Below, piece after piece: positions 1 to 12,939 of a stretch of 47,813 nt of DNA. This DNA is from Frigoribacterium faeni. Lineage in GTDB: Bacteria; Actinomycetota; Actinomycetes; Actinomycetales; Microbacteriaceae. A model generated the notes under the pieces. The model was not told the origin of the DNA, ran no database searches, and was given only the letters and a program-made list of their open reading frames with translations. The translations under genes and the position numbers were made by a program. The stretch spans positions 1-47,813 of the forward strand of contig NZ_BJUV01000022.1 in the NCBI RefSeq assembly GCF_007988805.1, written 5' to 3'. The first letter of the stretch is position 1; each line of letters begins with the position of its first letter.

Positions 1-1
1 C

Positions 2-90
2 TGACGAGCGAAGCAAAGTCCCCCCGCCCCTCCCCCTGCTGACGAGCGAAGCGAAGTCCCCCACCTCAGGTGACGAGCGAAGCGACGTCA
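2..90. repeat. Three copies of a 13-nt direct repeat
   Basis: TGACGAGCGAAGC occurs at 2-14, 40-52 and 71-83. The first two copies continue as (A/G)AAGTCCCCC. The third continues into a small inverted repeat, TGACG...CGTCA, at 71-90. Copies are 31-38 nt apart in a C-rich stretch with no convincing gene. This looks like an intergenic repeat family, but only this window is visible, so its spread in the genome is unknown. Confidence 0.7.
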
Positions 91-95
91 CCCCC

Positions 96-155
96 ACGTG
101 CAACCGGTACCTGGCGGCAAGAACCCCCCGCCCCCGCCAGGTACCGGCCGCACGT
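96..155. repeat. 22-bp inverted repeat (long hairpin)
   Basis: The arms at 96-117 and 134-155 are reverse complements except for two adjacent mismatches (AA against CC). They share the 14-nt core CGGTACCTGGCGG plus flanking ACGTGC. The loop is a 16-nt C-rich stretch. It sits between the TGACGAGCGAAGC repeats and a second hairpin beside tRNA-Lys. It may be a terminator for a gene left of the window or part of a repeat element. Confidence 0.65.
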
Positions 156-180
156 CGGCGGAGCCGACCAGACCCGTACG

Positions 181-232
181 ACGACAAATCCCCCCGTTCA
201 TCGTTGGATGAACAGGGGGATCCGATTTGTCG

Positions 233-233
<1 letters not shown>
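181..233 (-). terminator. Hairpin directly downstream of tRNA-Lys
   Basis: The left arm (181-202) begins ACGACAAATC and the right arm (207-233) ends GATTTGTCGT. The stem is 10 + 5 + 7 bp with small right-side bulges and a GTTG loop. Its last base coincides with the tRNA discriminator base, so the hairpin abuts the mature tRNA 3' end. It probably ends tRNA transcription or guides 3' processing. There is no clear U-tract. Confidence 0.55.
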
Positions 234-305
<72 letters not shown>

Positions 306-403
306 GCGCCGCGGTATGCCCCGCAACGAGGATCAACATTAGCATGACTTTCGACCCACTCAGAACACCCGGGCGTCGTGCGGCGCCCGCAGAACGGAGC
401 ACC

Positions 404-874
404 ATGTCCATCAAGCTCGAGAAGGGCGCTCCGGCGCCGTCGTTCACCCTCGACGACGAGAACGGTTCGCCCGTGTCTCTCGCCGACTACTCCGGCCGGA
501 AGGTCATCGTGTACTTCTACCCGGCGGCGTCCACGCCGGGGTGCACGACCGAGGCGTGCGACTTCCGCGACAACATCAACTCGCTGAAGTCCTCGGGCTA
601 TCAGGTGCTGGGCGTCTCGAAGGACGCCCCGGCGGCCCTGCGGACGTTCAAGGAGGAGCAGGGCCTGAACTTCCCGCTGCTGAGCGACCCCGAGCTGACC
701 GTGCACGAGGCGTACGGCGCGTACGGCGAGAAGAACAACTACGGGCGCATCGTCACCGGGACGATCCGGTCGACGTTCGTCGTCGACGAGCAGGGCGCGG
801 TCCAGCTGCCGCTCTACAACGTGAAGGCCACGGGCCACGTCGCGTCGCTGCGGAAGAAGCTCGGGCTCGACTGA
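404..874 (+). CDS. bcp: Thiol peroxidase, Bcp/PrxQ-type peroxiredoxin
   Basis: A 156-aa cytoplasmic peroxiredoxin expected to reduce hydrogen peroxide and organic hydroperoxides using thioredoxin-type donors. The active-site segment YPAASTPGCTTEACDFRDN carries the peroxidatic Cys47 and a second Cys52 five residues on, the usual Bcp arrangement with an alpha-2 resolving cysteine. The length matches the family (about 150-160 aa). I chose the ATG at 404 because GGAG lies at 396-399 and the protein then begins MSIKLEKGAPAPSF as in relatives. The frame stays open upstream, but that stretch runs into the tRNA. The gene stands alone and converges on the membrane-protein gene at 893, with 18 nt between and only a weak hairpin. 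Confidence 0.95.
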   Translation: MSIKLEKGAPAPSFTLDDENGSPVSLADYSGRKVIVYFYPAASTPGCTTEACDFRDNINSLKSSGYQVLGVSKDAPAALRTFKEEQGLNFPLLSDPELTVHEAYGAYGEKNNYGRIVTGTIRSTFVVDEQGAVQLPLYNVKATGHVASLRKKLGLD

Positions 875-892
875 GCCTGGACCGCGCCGGTC

Positions 893-1351
893 TCAGTAGG
901 TGCGGGGCGGCACGTCGTCGCGGCGCGACGTGGCCGCCACCACCTGCGGCACGAGCAGGAGGACGACGACGACCACGGCGGGAACGATGAGCCAGAGGCC
1001 GATGGAGGCGTTGGCGAAGGCCCCCTGCAGGCTCCCGATCCCGACGGCGAACTGCAGCACCTGCCAGACGATGGCGGCGCCTCTGATCCAGGCGCGACCC
1101 CGGAGCGTGCCGACGACGATGGAGCCGATCCAGGCGGCCGCGATGAGGGTGAGCACGAGGACGGCGACCGCGGAGGCGTACGACGAGGGCTGCGCCACGA
1201 CGAGCTCGACGAGCAGGTAGCCGGCGGCGGCGGCCACCACGGCGAACTCCGCGGCGAGCAGCACGACGAGCACCCAGAGCAGCGCGGGACGCCGGGGGGC
1301 GGTGGACCGATCGGTCGGCGTTCCGGGGTCGTTCTCGCCTGTTCCGCTCAT
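893..1351 (-). CDS. Small four-helix integral membrane protein, unknown function
   Basis: A 152-aa protein with a short polar N-terminus and four hydrophobic segments at about residues 22-48, 55-80, 88-110 and 116-138, followed by a basic tail ending RRDDVPPRTY. I do not recognise a catalytic motif. It resembles the many small uncharacterised actinobacterial membrane proteins. The start MSGTGENDPG at 1351 is preceded by GGAGGG with good spacing. The frame is open further upstream, but only through the whiB1 region. It is divergent from whiB1, and a TATGGT-like -10 (1397-1402, minus strand) overlaps the region where whiB1 should be transcribed, so the two may share control. Confidence 0.75.
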   Translation of the reverse strand: MSGTGENDPGTPTDRSTAPRRPALLWVLVVLLAAEFAVVAAAAGYLLVELVVAQPSSYASAVAVLVLTLIAAAWIGSIVVGTLRGRAWIRGAAIVWQVLQFAVGIGSLQGAFANASIGLWLIVPAVVVVVLLLVPQVVAATSRRDDVPPRTY

Positions 1352-1519
1352 GCGTGGCCCTCCACAAAATCCTTGATTTGGCCGTACCAGTATGGGACCA
1401 TATTCGAGGTCGAAGTGACGTGCACATCGCGGTGCGCGCCTCCCGAATTCTTTCTCTTTCCCCCATCCGGAACCTGGTGCTTCGCTGCGCCGGTTCAGCA
1501 TTTTAAGGAGTACCCATCG

Positions 1520-1768
1520 ATGGATTGGCGTGACAAAGCCGCCTGCTTGACCGCTGACCCGGAGCTGTTCTTCCCCGTGGGGAACACCGGCCCGGCGGTC
1601 GATCAGATCGACAAGGCCAAGACCGTCTGCGGTCGCTGCACCGTCACCGAGACGTGCCTGCAGTACGCGCTCGAGACGAGCCAGGACTCGGGCGTCTGGG
1701 GTGGCCTGAGCGAGGACGAGCGCCGCGCCCTCAAGCGTCGCGCCGCTCGCGCCCGCCGCGCCAGCTGA
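1520..1768 (+). CDS. whiB1: WhiB1-type iron-sulfur transcription factor
   Basis: An 82-aa WhiB-family regulator that should bind a [4Fe-4S] cluster sensitive to nitric oxide or redox state and act with the housekeeping sigma factor. The four cluster cysteines are Cys9, Cys37, Cys40 and Cys46 (C-X2-C-X5-C at the core). The G(V/I)WGG turn is GVWGG, followed by the basic tail ERRALKRRAARARRAS. The start MDWRDKAACL matches WhiB1 proteins closely. The ATG at 1520 has AAGGAG at 1505-1510. The neighbour on the far side is a convergent pdtaS, the same pairing as Rv3219/Rv3220c of M. tuberculosis, which supports orthology. A strong hairpin follows the stop codon. Confidence 0.96.
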   Translation: MDWRDKAACLTADPELFFPVGNTGPAVDQIDKAKTVCGRCTVTETCLQYALETSQDSGVWGGLSEDERRALKRRAARARRAS

Positions 1769-1780
1769 CCCCGCGTCCAC

Positions 1781-1814
1781 GACGAGGCCGGTTCCTTCGG
1801 GAGCCGGCCTCGTC
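1781..1814. terminator. Bidirectional terminator between whiB1 and pdtaS
   Basis: A perfect 11-bp stem, GACGAGGCCGG (1781-1791) with CCGGCCTCGTC (1804-1814), encloses a 12-nt loop that can pair further (TCC with GG). It lies 12 nt after the whiB1 stop and just before the pdtaS stop on the opposite strand, so it can serve both. Confidence 0.8.
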
Positions 1815-1819
1815 GGCGT

Positions 1820-3313
1820 TCACGGCTGGGTGAGCCAGCGGAACGGGATCTCGATGGTGACCTCGGTGCCGCTGCCCACGAGGGTGTGCCAGTCGATGGT
1901 GCCGCCCAGCTCGCCCTGGATGAGGGTGCGCACGATCTGCGTGCCGAGTCCGGAGCCGACCTTGCCCTCGGGGAGCCCGACGCCGTTGTCGCGGACCTTG
2001 ACCGTGAGCTGCTCGTCGTCGCGCTCGGCGACGATCTCGACCTCGCCGTCGCGTCCGTCGAGGCCGTGCTCGACCGCGTTGGTCACGAGCTCGGTGAGCG
2101 CGAGGGCGAGCGGCGTGGCGTACTCGCTCGGCAGCGCGCCGAAGCTCCCGACGAGGGCGGGCCGGACCGTCGTGTTGTGACTCGACGCCACCTCGGCGAT
2201 GAGCATCAGCACGCGGTCGAACACCGTGTCGAAGTCGACGTTCTGGCTGAGCCCCTCGGAGAGCGTGTCGTGGACGACCGCGATCGAGGCGACCCGGCGC
2301 ATCGCCTGGGTCAGCGCCTCGCGCGCCACGTCGGTGTGCGTGCGTCGGGCCTGGATGCGCAGCAGCGAGGCGACGGTCTGCAGATTGTTCTTGACCCGGT
2401 GGTGGATCTCGCGGATCGTGGCGTCCTTCGTGATGAGCTCGCGCTCCTGGTGACGCAGCTCAGTCACGTCGCGGCAGAGGACGATCGCGCCCATCCGCTC
2501 GCCGCGGTCGCGGAGCGGGATCGCCCTGAGCGAGACCGTGACGCCGCGAGCCTCGATGTCGGTGCGCCACGGCGCCCGTCCGGTGACGACGAGCGGCAGG
2601 GACTCGTCGATCACGAGCTTGCCCTGGAGGAGTCCGGTCGTGACCTCGGCGAGGGACTCGCCCTCGAGCTCGCCGTCGAAGCCCATGCGGTTGAAGGCCG
2701 ACAGCCCGTTCGGACTGGCGAACGTGACCGTCCCGTCGACGTCGAGACGGAGGAGGCCGTCGGACGCCCGGGGCGCGCCGCGGCGGGGGCCGGTCGGGGC
2801 GCCGAGATCGGGGAAGTCGCCGGCGGCGATCATGGCGAACAGGTCGTTCGCGCATTGGTTGAAGGTCAGCTCCTGGCGGCTCGGCGTCCGGGCCTCGCTG
2901 AGGTTCGTGTGCCGGGTGATGACGGCGATGGGGGCGTCGGTGACGTCGGGCCGGCTGGCGCCGAGGCGACGGAGGACGGGCACGGCGCGGACCCGGGTCG
3001 GAGTCTCCTCGTACCAGTCGGGTGCGGCCGAGTCGACGATGCGGGTCGACGTGAACGCCTGATCGATCTGCACGCGCCACTCGGGGCGGACCTCCTGTCC
3101 GACGAAGTCGCGGTAGAAGAGCGTCGCGCTGCTGGACGGTCGCGCGTGGGCGACCGCCACGAAGCTCCCCGTCTGCGTGGGCACCCAGAGGACCATGTCG
3201 GCGAAGGCGAGATCGGCCAGGAGCTGCCAGTCGCCGACGAGCAGATGCAGCCATTCGACGTCCGCCTCGCTGGAGCGGCCCTGGGCGAGAACGAGATCAC
3301 TGAGCGTCGACAC
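1820..3313 (-). CDS. pdtaS: Sensor histidine kinase, PdtaS-like (GAF-PAS-HisKA_2)
   Basis: A 497-aa soluble kinase without membrane segments. In PdtaS the cognate response regulator is PdtaR, an RNA-binding ANTAR antiterminator, which is not in this window. The N-terminal 1-160 is GAF-like. Residues 185-290 are PAS-like (LLRLDVDGTVTFASPNGLSAFNRMG). The phosphoacceptor box IREIHHRVKNNLQTV at 301-315 has the HisKA_2 pattern with His304/His305. The ATPase domain shows ALTELVTNAVEHGL (N box) and DNGVGLPEG and GSGLGTQIV (G boxes). The GTG start at 3313 has no strong Shine-Dalgarno, but the protein beginning MSTLSDLVLAQG fits the family length. Convergence with whiB1 is conserved in mycobacteria. 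Confidence 0.92.
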   Translation of the reverse strand: MSTLSDLVLAQGRSSEADVEWLHLLVGDWQLLADLAFADMVLWVPTQTGSFVAVAHARPSSSATLFYRDFVGQEVRPEWRVQIDQAFTSTRIVDSAAPDWYEETPTRVRAVPVLRRLGASRPDVTDAPIAVITRHTNLSEARTPSRQELTFNQCANDLFAMIAAGDFPDLGAPTGPRRGAPRASDGLLRLDVDGTVTFASPNGLSAFNRMGFDGELEGESLAEVTTGLLQGKLVIDESLPLVVTGRAPWRTDIEARGVTVSLRAIPLRDRGERMGAIVLCRDVTELRHQERELITKDATIREIHHRVKNNLQTVASLLRIQARRTHTDVAREALTQAMRRVASIAVVHDTLSEGLSQNVDFDTVFDRVLMLIAEVASSHNTTVRPALVGSFGALPSEYATPLALALTELVTNAVEHGLDGRDGEVEIVAERDDEQLTVKVRDNGVGLPEGKVGSGLGTQIVRTLIQGELGGTIDWHTLVGSGTEVTIEIPFRWLTQP

Positions 3314-3471
3314 CGACCCAGTCTAGGTCGGTCGTCCGGCGGCCCGGGAACCGTCCGCTCCCCCGGTTCGTCGGACGGACTTCTCCACACGGCGTCATAA
3401 ATCTCGCAATTCCATACCGGATGTCATATGTTGAGTGCGACCCGAGCCTCATCCACGAAAGTTCGAGCACC

Positions 3472-3981
3472 ATGTCACGCTCCTCACGAGCCCCTTCCTC
3501 TCCCATCCCCACCTCCCCCGACGACGGCGGAGGCGGGCCGACCACCACCGAGAGCCCCGAGTCGGACCGTCACCTCCGGGCCGTCCCCGGTTGCGGGGTC
3601 CTCTCGGCGGCGTCCCCCGACCCGTTCTCGGGGAGCACGCGGCCGATCACCGCCGCCGAGGCGGTCGAGGCTCTCGCTCGGTCGGTCCTGGAGGTCCTGG
3701 CCGGCGCCCGGGATCTCGAGCAGCTCTCACGCTGGGTCACGGCGGACGTGTACGCCCTGCTCCAGCGCCGGGTCCGCCTGTCGGCCCGTGCCCGGATGGC
3801 CCACGGCATCCGGGCCTATCGCCCGATCCTGAGGCTGGGGCCCGTGCGCGTCACCGAGCCCTCGCCCGGAACGGTCGAGGCCGTCGTCGTCGTGCACGGA
3901 CGGGGGCGCAGCCGCGCCGTCGCGGTCCGGCTCGAGACGACGCGCGGGCGGTGGCGGGCCTGCGCCCTTCACGTCATCTGA
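3472..3981 (+). CDS. Rv3235-family protein, unknown function
   Basis: A 169-aa protein. The first 60 residues are Ser/Pro-rich and probably disordered. From about residue 63 a compact domain follows (EAVEALARSVLEVLAGARDLEQLSRWVTADVYALLQRR ... RWRACALHVI) that matches the pattern of actinobacterial Rv3235-type proteins, which lie beside secA. The biochemical role is unknown. I favour the ATG at 3472. An in-frame ATG at 3421 would add 17 residues (MSYVECDPSLIHESSST), and neither start has a strong ribosome binding site. The gene converges on secA, with a 17-bp-stem terminator between them. Confidence 0.8.
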   Translation: MSRSSRAPSSPIPTSPDDGGGGPTTTESPESDRHLRAVPGCGVLSAASPDPFSGSTRPITAAEAVEALARSVLEVLAGARDLEQLSRWVTADVYALLQRRVRLSARARMAHGIRAYRPILRLGPVRVTEPSPGTVEAVVVVHGRGRSRAVAVRLETTRGRWRACALHVI

Positions 3982-4001
3982 ACGACGGGTCGCCGCAGAC
4001 A

Positions 4002-4037
4002 ACGGAGGCGCATCCACCGGGGTGGATGCGCCTCCGT
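4002..4037. terminator. Bidirectional terminator between Rv3235-like gene and secA
   Basis: A perfect 17-bp stem: ACGGAGGCGCATCCACC at 4002-4018 pairs with GGTGGATGCGCCTCCGT at 4021-4037. In practice the loop opens to about four bases. It sits 20 nt past one stop codon and 25 nt before the secA stop on the other strand. Confidence 0.88.
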
Positions 4038-4061
4038 CCTGACCTCACGGCTCTCGCCGGG

Positions 4062-6896
<2,835 letters not shown>

Positions 6897-7021
6897 CGGT
6901 ACTCCCTGTGATTCGGTCGAGCGCGCGGGGGGAGCCGCACGCCCCGTGAGGCGGGTCCGAAGGGCCCCGCCGGGAACGGCTCGACCCGCGGACGGACGAG
7001 CACAGAATGGTAACAAGACTA

Positions 7022-7083
7022 GCGGCCGCGGTCCTGGGAACCGACAGATTCGACATCCTGTCGCGTTCCCGGACCGCGGCCGC
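7022..7083 (-). terminator. Long hairpin downstream of hpf
   Basis: The left arm 7022-7047 (starting GCGGCCGCGGTCC) and right arm 7058-7083 (ending GGACCGCGGCCGC) pair over about 25 bp with two small bulges and a 10-nt loop. It lies 24 nt beyond the hpf stop and 125 nt before the secA start, so it should end hpf transcripts. Confidence 0.75.
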
Positions 7084-7107
7084 GTCACCTGCTCCGGATC
7101 GCGGACC

Positions 7108-7809
7108 TCAGAGCGCGAGGCCGGCGCGGAGCGCCGTGGCCGCCTCCTGCAGATCCGGTGCGGTCTGGTCGAGGCCGATGACGCCGTAGTCCCAGCCCTT
7201 TCGCCGGTAGACCACGCTCGGCCGATCGGTCTCGGAGTCGATGAACAGGTAGAAGTCGTGTCCGACGAGCTCCATGTAGTAGAGCGCATCGTCGACGGTC
7301 ATGGGGGTCGACGAGAAGACCTTCGTGCGGATGACGACGGGCGAGTACTCCTCTTCGACCTCGGTCTCGCCCTCGTCGGCGACGACGGCGATCGAGCCGG
7401 TCCGCACGGCGTCCAGCGTCTCGGCGGCCGCCGGGGTGACGCCGTGCGTGCTGAAGTCGGCGGTGGCCGCTTCGCGGAGCGACGTGGGACGGTGCTGACC
7501 CCGGTGGACCTTCTTGCGGTCCTTCGCGCGCCGCACCCGCTCGAGGAGCCGGGCGATGGCGAGGTCGAAGGCGACGTACTTGTCGCCTGCGGTGGACTCG
7601 GCCCGAACGAGGGGTCCCGGTCCGATGAGCGTGATCTCGACCCGGTCGTCCCCGGCCTGCCCGCTGGACTTCTCGTGATGTCTCGAGACCTTGATCTCGA
7701 GTGCCAGTGCCTTCGTGGCGAGCTGCGCCACCTTGTCGGCCTTGTCAGTGGCGTAGTCGCGGAAACGATCGGTGATGCCGACGTTTCGACCCGTGACGGA
7801 AATTTCCAT
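7108..7809 (-). CDS. hpf: Long-form ribosome hibernation promoting factor
   Basis: A 233-aa HPF. The N-terminal domain (about 1-100) binds the 30S decoding region, and the C-terminal domain (about 170-228) dimerises 30S subunits to give silent 100S ribosomes. The N-terminus [27 protein letters not shown] and the C-terminal motif [40 protein letters not shown] are characteristic. A charged linker joins them. The ATG at 7809 follows AGGAGGT with good spacing. The position between comF and secA is the same as Rv3241c in M. tuberculosis. The leader upstream holds two small inverted repeats (listed separately), consistent with regulated expression in slow growth or stress. Confidence 0.96.
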   Translation of the reverse strand: MEISVTGRNVGITDRFRDYATDKADKVAQLATKALALEIKVSRHHEKSSGQAGDDRVEITLIGPGPLVRAESTAGDKYVAFDLAIARLLERVRRAKDRKKVHRGQHRPTSLREAATADFSTHGVTPAAAETLDAVRTGSIAVVADEGETEVEEEYSPVVIRTKVFSSTPMTVDDALYYMELVGHDFYLFIDSETDRPSVVYRRKGWDYGVIGLDQTAPDLQEAATALRAGLAL

Positions 7810-7835
7810 GACGACCTCCTTTGGCTATCGACGTG

Positions 7836-7854
7836 CCGCCTGTCAGCCAGGCGG
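7836..7854 (-). promoter_or_regulatory. Hairpin in the hpf 5' leader
   Basis: CCGCCTG (7836-7842) and CAGGCGG (7848-7854) form a perfect 7-bp stem with a 5-nt loop, 27 nt upstream of the hpf ATG and just ahead of the ribosome binding site. It could affect translation or be a remnant terminator for comF transcripts coming from upstream. Confidence 0.4.
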
Positions 7855-7877
7855 ATGTGCTTTCACGCCTTTCGCAC

Positions 7878-7890
7878 CACCGTAACGGTG
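7878..7890. promoter_or_regulatory. 13-bp palindrome upstream of hpf
   Basis: CACCGTAACGGTG is a perfect 6-1-6 inverted repeat 69 nt upstream of the hpf start, in the probable promoter zone. It could be an operator. No regulator can be named from the sequence. Confidence 0.35.
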
Positions 7891-7943
7891 CGGGCACCTC
7901 CTGGTAACCCCCGCGCCACCGCGTCGTGCCACGCCCAGGCGAT

Positions 7944-8591
7944 TCAGATCTGCGACCCGGTCGACGGCGTGGACGCGACGCAGGCGGCGCCCAGCACGTG
8001 GGCGCCGCGTTCCGTGAGCGCGCGCTGGGCCTCGAGCAGCGTCGAACCCGTGGTCACGACGTCGTCGACGATCACCACCCGACGGCCCGTCAGGTCGGCA
8101 CGGCAGCGAAGCGTGCCCTGCCGTTCGCGCTGACGCTGGACGCGATCGAGGCGCTTCTGCGGCCCGCCGCCGCCGACGGACACGAGGAGGCGCGGGTCGG
8201 GACCCAGCCCCGCGTCACGCAGCAGGATGCCCATGGGGTCGTACCCGCGCCTCCTCAGCCCGGACGCCGACGCCGGGACGGGCACCACCAGGCTCGCTCC
8301 CGTCCCCGGGGCGTCGACCTCGGCGAGCGCCGCCCGGAGGGCGGGGGCGAGCCGGGGACCGAGCCGGAGCCGACCCTGCTGCTTGAAGGCGACCACGACG
8401 CGGCGCACCTCGAACCGGTACTCGAGCCCCCACGCGACGGTCAACCCGCTCGTCAGGTCGCGGGTGCCGACCGTCGGCACGAGCCGCCGCCGACAGTCGA
8501 CGCAGAGCTCGACGTCGGGCCGACCGCAGCCGGCGCAGGCGATCGGCGAGACGACGGAGAGGGCTTCACGGAGGACGCTTCGACAGGACAT
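7944..8591 (-). CDS. ComF-family phosphoribosyltransferase-like protein
   Basis: A 215-aa member of the ComF/GntX family, related by fold to type I phosphoribosyltransferases and linked in naturally competent bacteria to DNA uptake. An N-terminal cysteine cluster (Cys19, Cys22, Cys30, Cys33 in CAGCGRPDVELCVDC) probably binds zinc. The PRPP-type loop VVIVDDVVTTGSTL lies near residue 180. The start at 8591 (MSCRSVLREALS) lacks a clear Shine-Dalgarno, but no better in-frame start exists. It lies 103 nt downstream of lpqB, in the same order as M. tuberculosis Rv3242c/lpqB. Whether this organism is competent cannot be judged here. Confidence 0.9.
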   Translation of the reverse strand: MSCRSVLREALSVVSPIACAGCGRPDVELCVDCRRRLVPTVGTRDLTSGLTVAWGLEYRFEVRRVVVAFKQQGRLRLGPRLAPALRAALAEVDAPGTGASLVVPVPASASGLRRRGYDPMGILLRDAGLGPDPRLLVSVGGGGPQKRLDRVQRQRERQGTLRCRADLTGRRVVIVDDVVTTGSTLLEAQRALTERGAHVLGAACVASTPSTGSQI

Positions 8592-8694
8592 GCCGACAGG
8601 CTGCCGGAGGTCGACCCGGCGGCCGTCGGATCGGCGGACCGTTCCACCGACGGAGGTCGCGCCGGTCGTCTGTGGAGGGAGCCCGGCGGCCGGC

Positions 8695-10372
8695 TCAGCG
8701 CTGGGTCGCGAGCAGGTCCGCCCGGATGCCGGTGTCCTGCCAGCTGCTGCCGCGCGGCTCGAGCACGGTGCCGTCGGCGGTGAGCACCTGCAGCCTCGTG
8801 ACGCCGTTGCCGCCGACGATCGTGGTGGGGTCGCCCGGGGGTCTGCCCCGCGTGGCCGCCGGGCCGCCGACCTCGGACAGGGTGACCTGGGGCTCGTCGT
8901 CGGCCCGGGTGAGCACGGCGATGGACGACTGGTCGGCCCAGGTGGCGTCGAGGGGCTCACCGGTCGGGGCGGCGAGCTCGAGAGGGGCGCCGAGTCCGGT
9001 CGGCGTGCCCTCGGCGTCACGGACGACCGCGGCGACCAGGAGCCGGGCGTCGCCGTCGTCGTCGAGGAGGGCGAGGACGCGCGTCCCGTCGCGCGAGACC
9101 CGGAACGTGACGACGTCGGTGCCCGCGGGGAGCGACGACGTCACCGGGTGGACCCTGCCGTCCGGGCCGACGGCCTGGACGCCCTTCGGATCGGACGACG
9201 GCGTGCTCCAGACGTACCCGGCGTCGTCGAGCGACGGCGCGGCGAGGCCGGGGCGGCGGTCCACGACCCGGCTGCTCCCGTCGGCGCGGACGACGACGCT
9301 GCCCTGCGCCGTGCCCACGGCGGCCGAGGTCTGGTCGCCGGCCAGCTCGATCGACGTCGGCTCGAGACCCGCCACGGCGGACGAGAGCCCCGGGAGCTCG
9401 CTCACCGAGCTCCGCGAGGCGAAGCCCAGGACGCCGTCGGCGAGCACCAGGGGACGGGCGTCGACGGTCGGGTCGCGCAACGGCGACGCGGGCCCCAGAT
9501 CGGGCACGTCGAGGACGGTGGACTCGACGCTGAGCTCGACCGCCGTGATCGTCGCCACGGTGGAGAAGCTCGCGAGGAGCTGCGCCTGCATGCGGGCCCG
9601 GGCGTCGTCGCCTGCGCCGAGGGCGTCGGCGGTGAGGTCGACCCGTGCCGTGCCGTCGTCGACCGTGATCGCCGTGAGCGAGAGCCGGGTGCCGTCGGGG
9701 AACGCCGAGACGACGGCCCCCTGCAGCCAGGACGACGGCCCGTCGAGCAGCGCCGACGCGATCCGCGTGCTGGTGGAGGACCGGGCCAGGAACCAGCGTT
9801 CGTCGGGCACCAGGTACGTGTAGGTCGGATCGTAGAAGTACACCGAATGCGACCGGAAGACCGACTGGAACGTGGCCGGGGTGAGCACGATCCCGTCGGG
9901 CGCCTCGCTGAGCCGCCACTGGCCGTCCTCCTGGACGAACGCGTAGTCGAGGGTGGTGGGCACGGACGACGTCGCCGGCGTGTAGTGCCCGCTGTCGTCG
10001 ACCGTGGCCGAGCCGACGAAGGTGTAGTCGAGCTCGTCGTCGGCGACCCGCGTGATCGTCCCCGTCCCCGGGCGGACGGTGACGTTGGCGCGAGGGTCCC
10101 ACGAGTCGGCGAACCCCGAGGAGAGGAACTGCCGGGCCACCGCGTAGTCGTTCTGCGGACCCGTGCCCGCGGCGAGGAACCCGTTGAGCAGCTGCTCCTG
10201 CGAGCTGTCGACCGCGGGACCGTTCGGCGTGTAGACCACGTCGCTGTCGACGACGTCGTTCGTGATCGGCTCGCCCTGCTGGACGCTGCCGCTGTCGGGG
10301 ATGGCCGCGCAGCCCGTCAGGACCGCGAGCACCGCGGCGAGAGCCGCCGCGGTCGCCCGGCGTCGGGATCGG

Positions 10373-10380
<8 letters not shown>
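8695..10380 (-). CDS. lpqB: Lipoprotein LpqB, partner of the MtrAB system
   Basis: A 561-aa secreted lipoprotein. The signal peptide runs from basic MSDRSRRR through a hydrophobic core to the lipobox LTGC, with lipidation at Cys24. The mature part contains the GerMN-like region in its first half (SVQQGEPITNDVV onward) and a beta-propeller-like second half with repeated DG/GR turns. In mycobacteria LpqB interacts with the extracellular part of MtrB and tunes MtrA phosphorylation. It overlaps the end of mtrB by 8 nt, which implies translational coupling in an mtrA-mtrB-lpqB operon. Confidence 0.96.
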
Positions 10381-12058
<1,678 letters not shown>

Positions 12059-12109
12059 CGGACCGCGCGCCTCGCCGGGCCGGGCCGGGCGCGGTCGGAT
12101 CGCATGGCG

Positions 12110-12790
12110 CTACGCGCTCGCGCCGGCGCGGTAGCCGACGCCGCGGACGGTCGTGACGATGCGCGGGTTGTCGGGGTCGTGCTCGACCTTGGCCCTCAGC
12201 CGCTGGACGTGCACGTTCACCAGACGGGTGTCGGCCTTGTAGTGGTAGCCCCAGACCTGCTCGAGCAGCATCTCGCGGGTGAACACCTGCTGGGGCTTGG
12301 ACGCCAGGGCCAGCAGCAGCTCGAACTCGAGCGGGGTCAGCGAGATGGCCGTCTCACCGCGGCGGACCTCGTGAGCCGCCACGTCGACCCTCAGGTCGCC
12401 GACGGTCAGGACGTCGTTGGTGGGCTCGGTCGCCGGACGGAGCCGCGTGCGGATCCGGGCGACGAGCTCCTTCGGGTTGAACGGCTTGACGACGTAGTCG
12501 TCCGCGCCGGACTCGAGCCCCTTGACCACGTCGACCGTGTCGCCCTTGGCGGTCAGCATGATGATCGGGACGCCGCTCTCGGCCCGGATCGCCGTGCAGA
12601 CCTCGAGGCCGTCCATGCCGGGCAGCATCAGGTCGAGCAGGACGAGGTCGGGGGTCGAGTTGCGGAACGCGTCGAGGGCGGCGCTGCCGTCGCTGCAGAA
12701 ATGGGGTTCGAACTCGTCGGCGCGGAGGACGATGCCGATCATCTCGGCGAGAGCGGGGTCGTCGTCCACCACCAGGATGCGCGGGGTCAT
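12110..12790 (-). CDS. mtrA: Response regulator MtrA (OmpR/PhoB type)
   Basis: A 226-aa regulator with a receiver domain (MTPRILVVDDDPALAEM; phosphoacceptor Asp53 in LLDLMLPGMDG; Lys in VVKPFNP) and a winged-helix DNA-binding domain (LTPLEFELLLALAS ... VWGYHYKADTRLVNVHVQRLRAKVE ... VRGVGYRAG). It is first in the operon with mtrB and lpqB. The ATG at 12790 gives the canonical length. The same frame remains open to 13294 but without family character. A TAATCT -10-like element lies at 12837-12842 on the minus strand, about 47 nt upstream. No clear direct-repeat MtrA box was seen in the intergenic region. Confidence 0.98.
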   Translation of the reverse strand: MTPRILVVDDDPALAEMIGIVLRADEFEPHFCSDGSAALDAFRNSTPDLVLLDLMLPGMDGLEVCTAIRAESGVPIIMLTAKGDTVDVVKGLESGADDYVVKPFNPKELVARIRTRLRPATEPTNDVLTVGDLRVDVAAHEVRRGETAISLTPLEFELLLALASKPQQVFTREMLLEQVWGYHYKADTRLVNVHVQRLRAKVEHDPDNPRIVTTVRGVGYRAGASA

Positions 12791-12900
12791 GGTCTCCGTC
12801 TTCGGCTGGGCCGCTCGGGAGGCGGCACGTCGAACCAGATTAGTGCAGGAGGCGCGCTCGGCTGGCACCCCGGCCCCCGCTGTGAAAACATGGCAGCACT

Positions 12901-12918
12901 CGCGAGGACGACCTCGCG
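12901..12918 (+). promoter_or_regulatory. Hairpin in the leader of the 12940 gene
   Basis: CGCGAGG (12901-12907) and CCTCGCG (12912-12918) form a perfect 7-bp stem with a 4-nt loop. It ends about 11 nt before the GGGGGAG ribosome binding site of the next gene. It may stabilise the leader or modulate its translation. Confidence 0.4.
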
Positions 12919-12939
12919 TGCGGACCACCGGGGGAGCAC

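Noticed and set aside
1-100. Possible CRISPR array
   Set aside because: There are only three short repeats of 13 nt with unequal spacers and no cas gene in the window.
1886-3400. A 504-codon plus-strand frame opposite pdtaS
   Set aside because: Antisense shadow of the kinase, with a charged biased composition and no motif.
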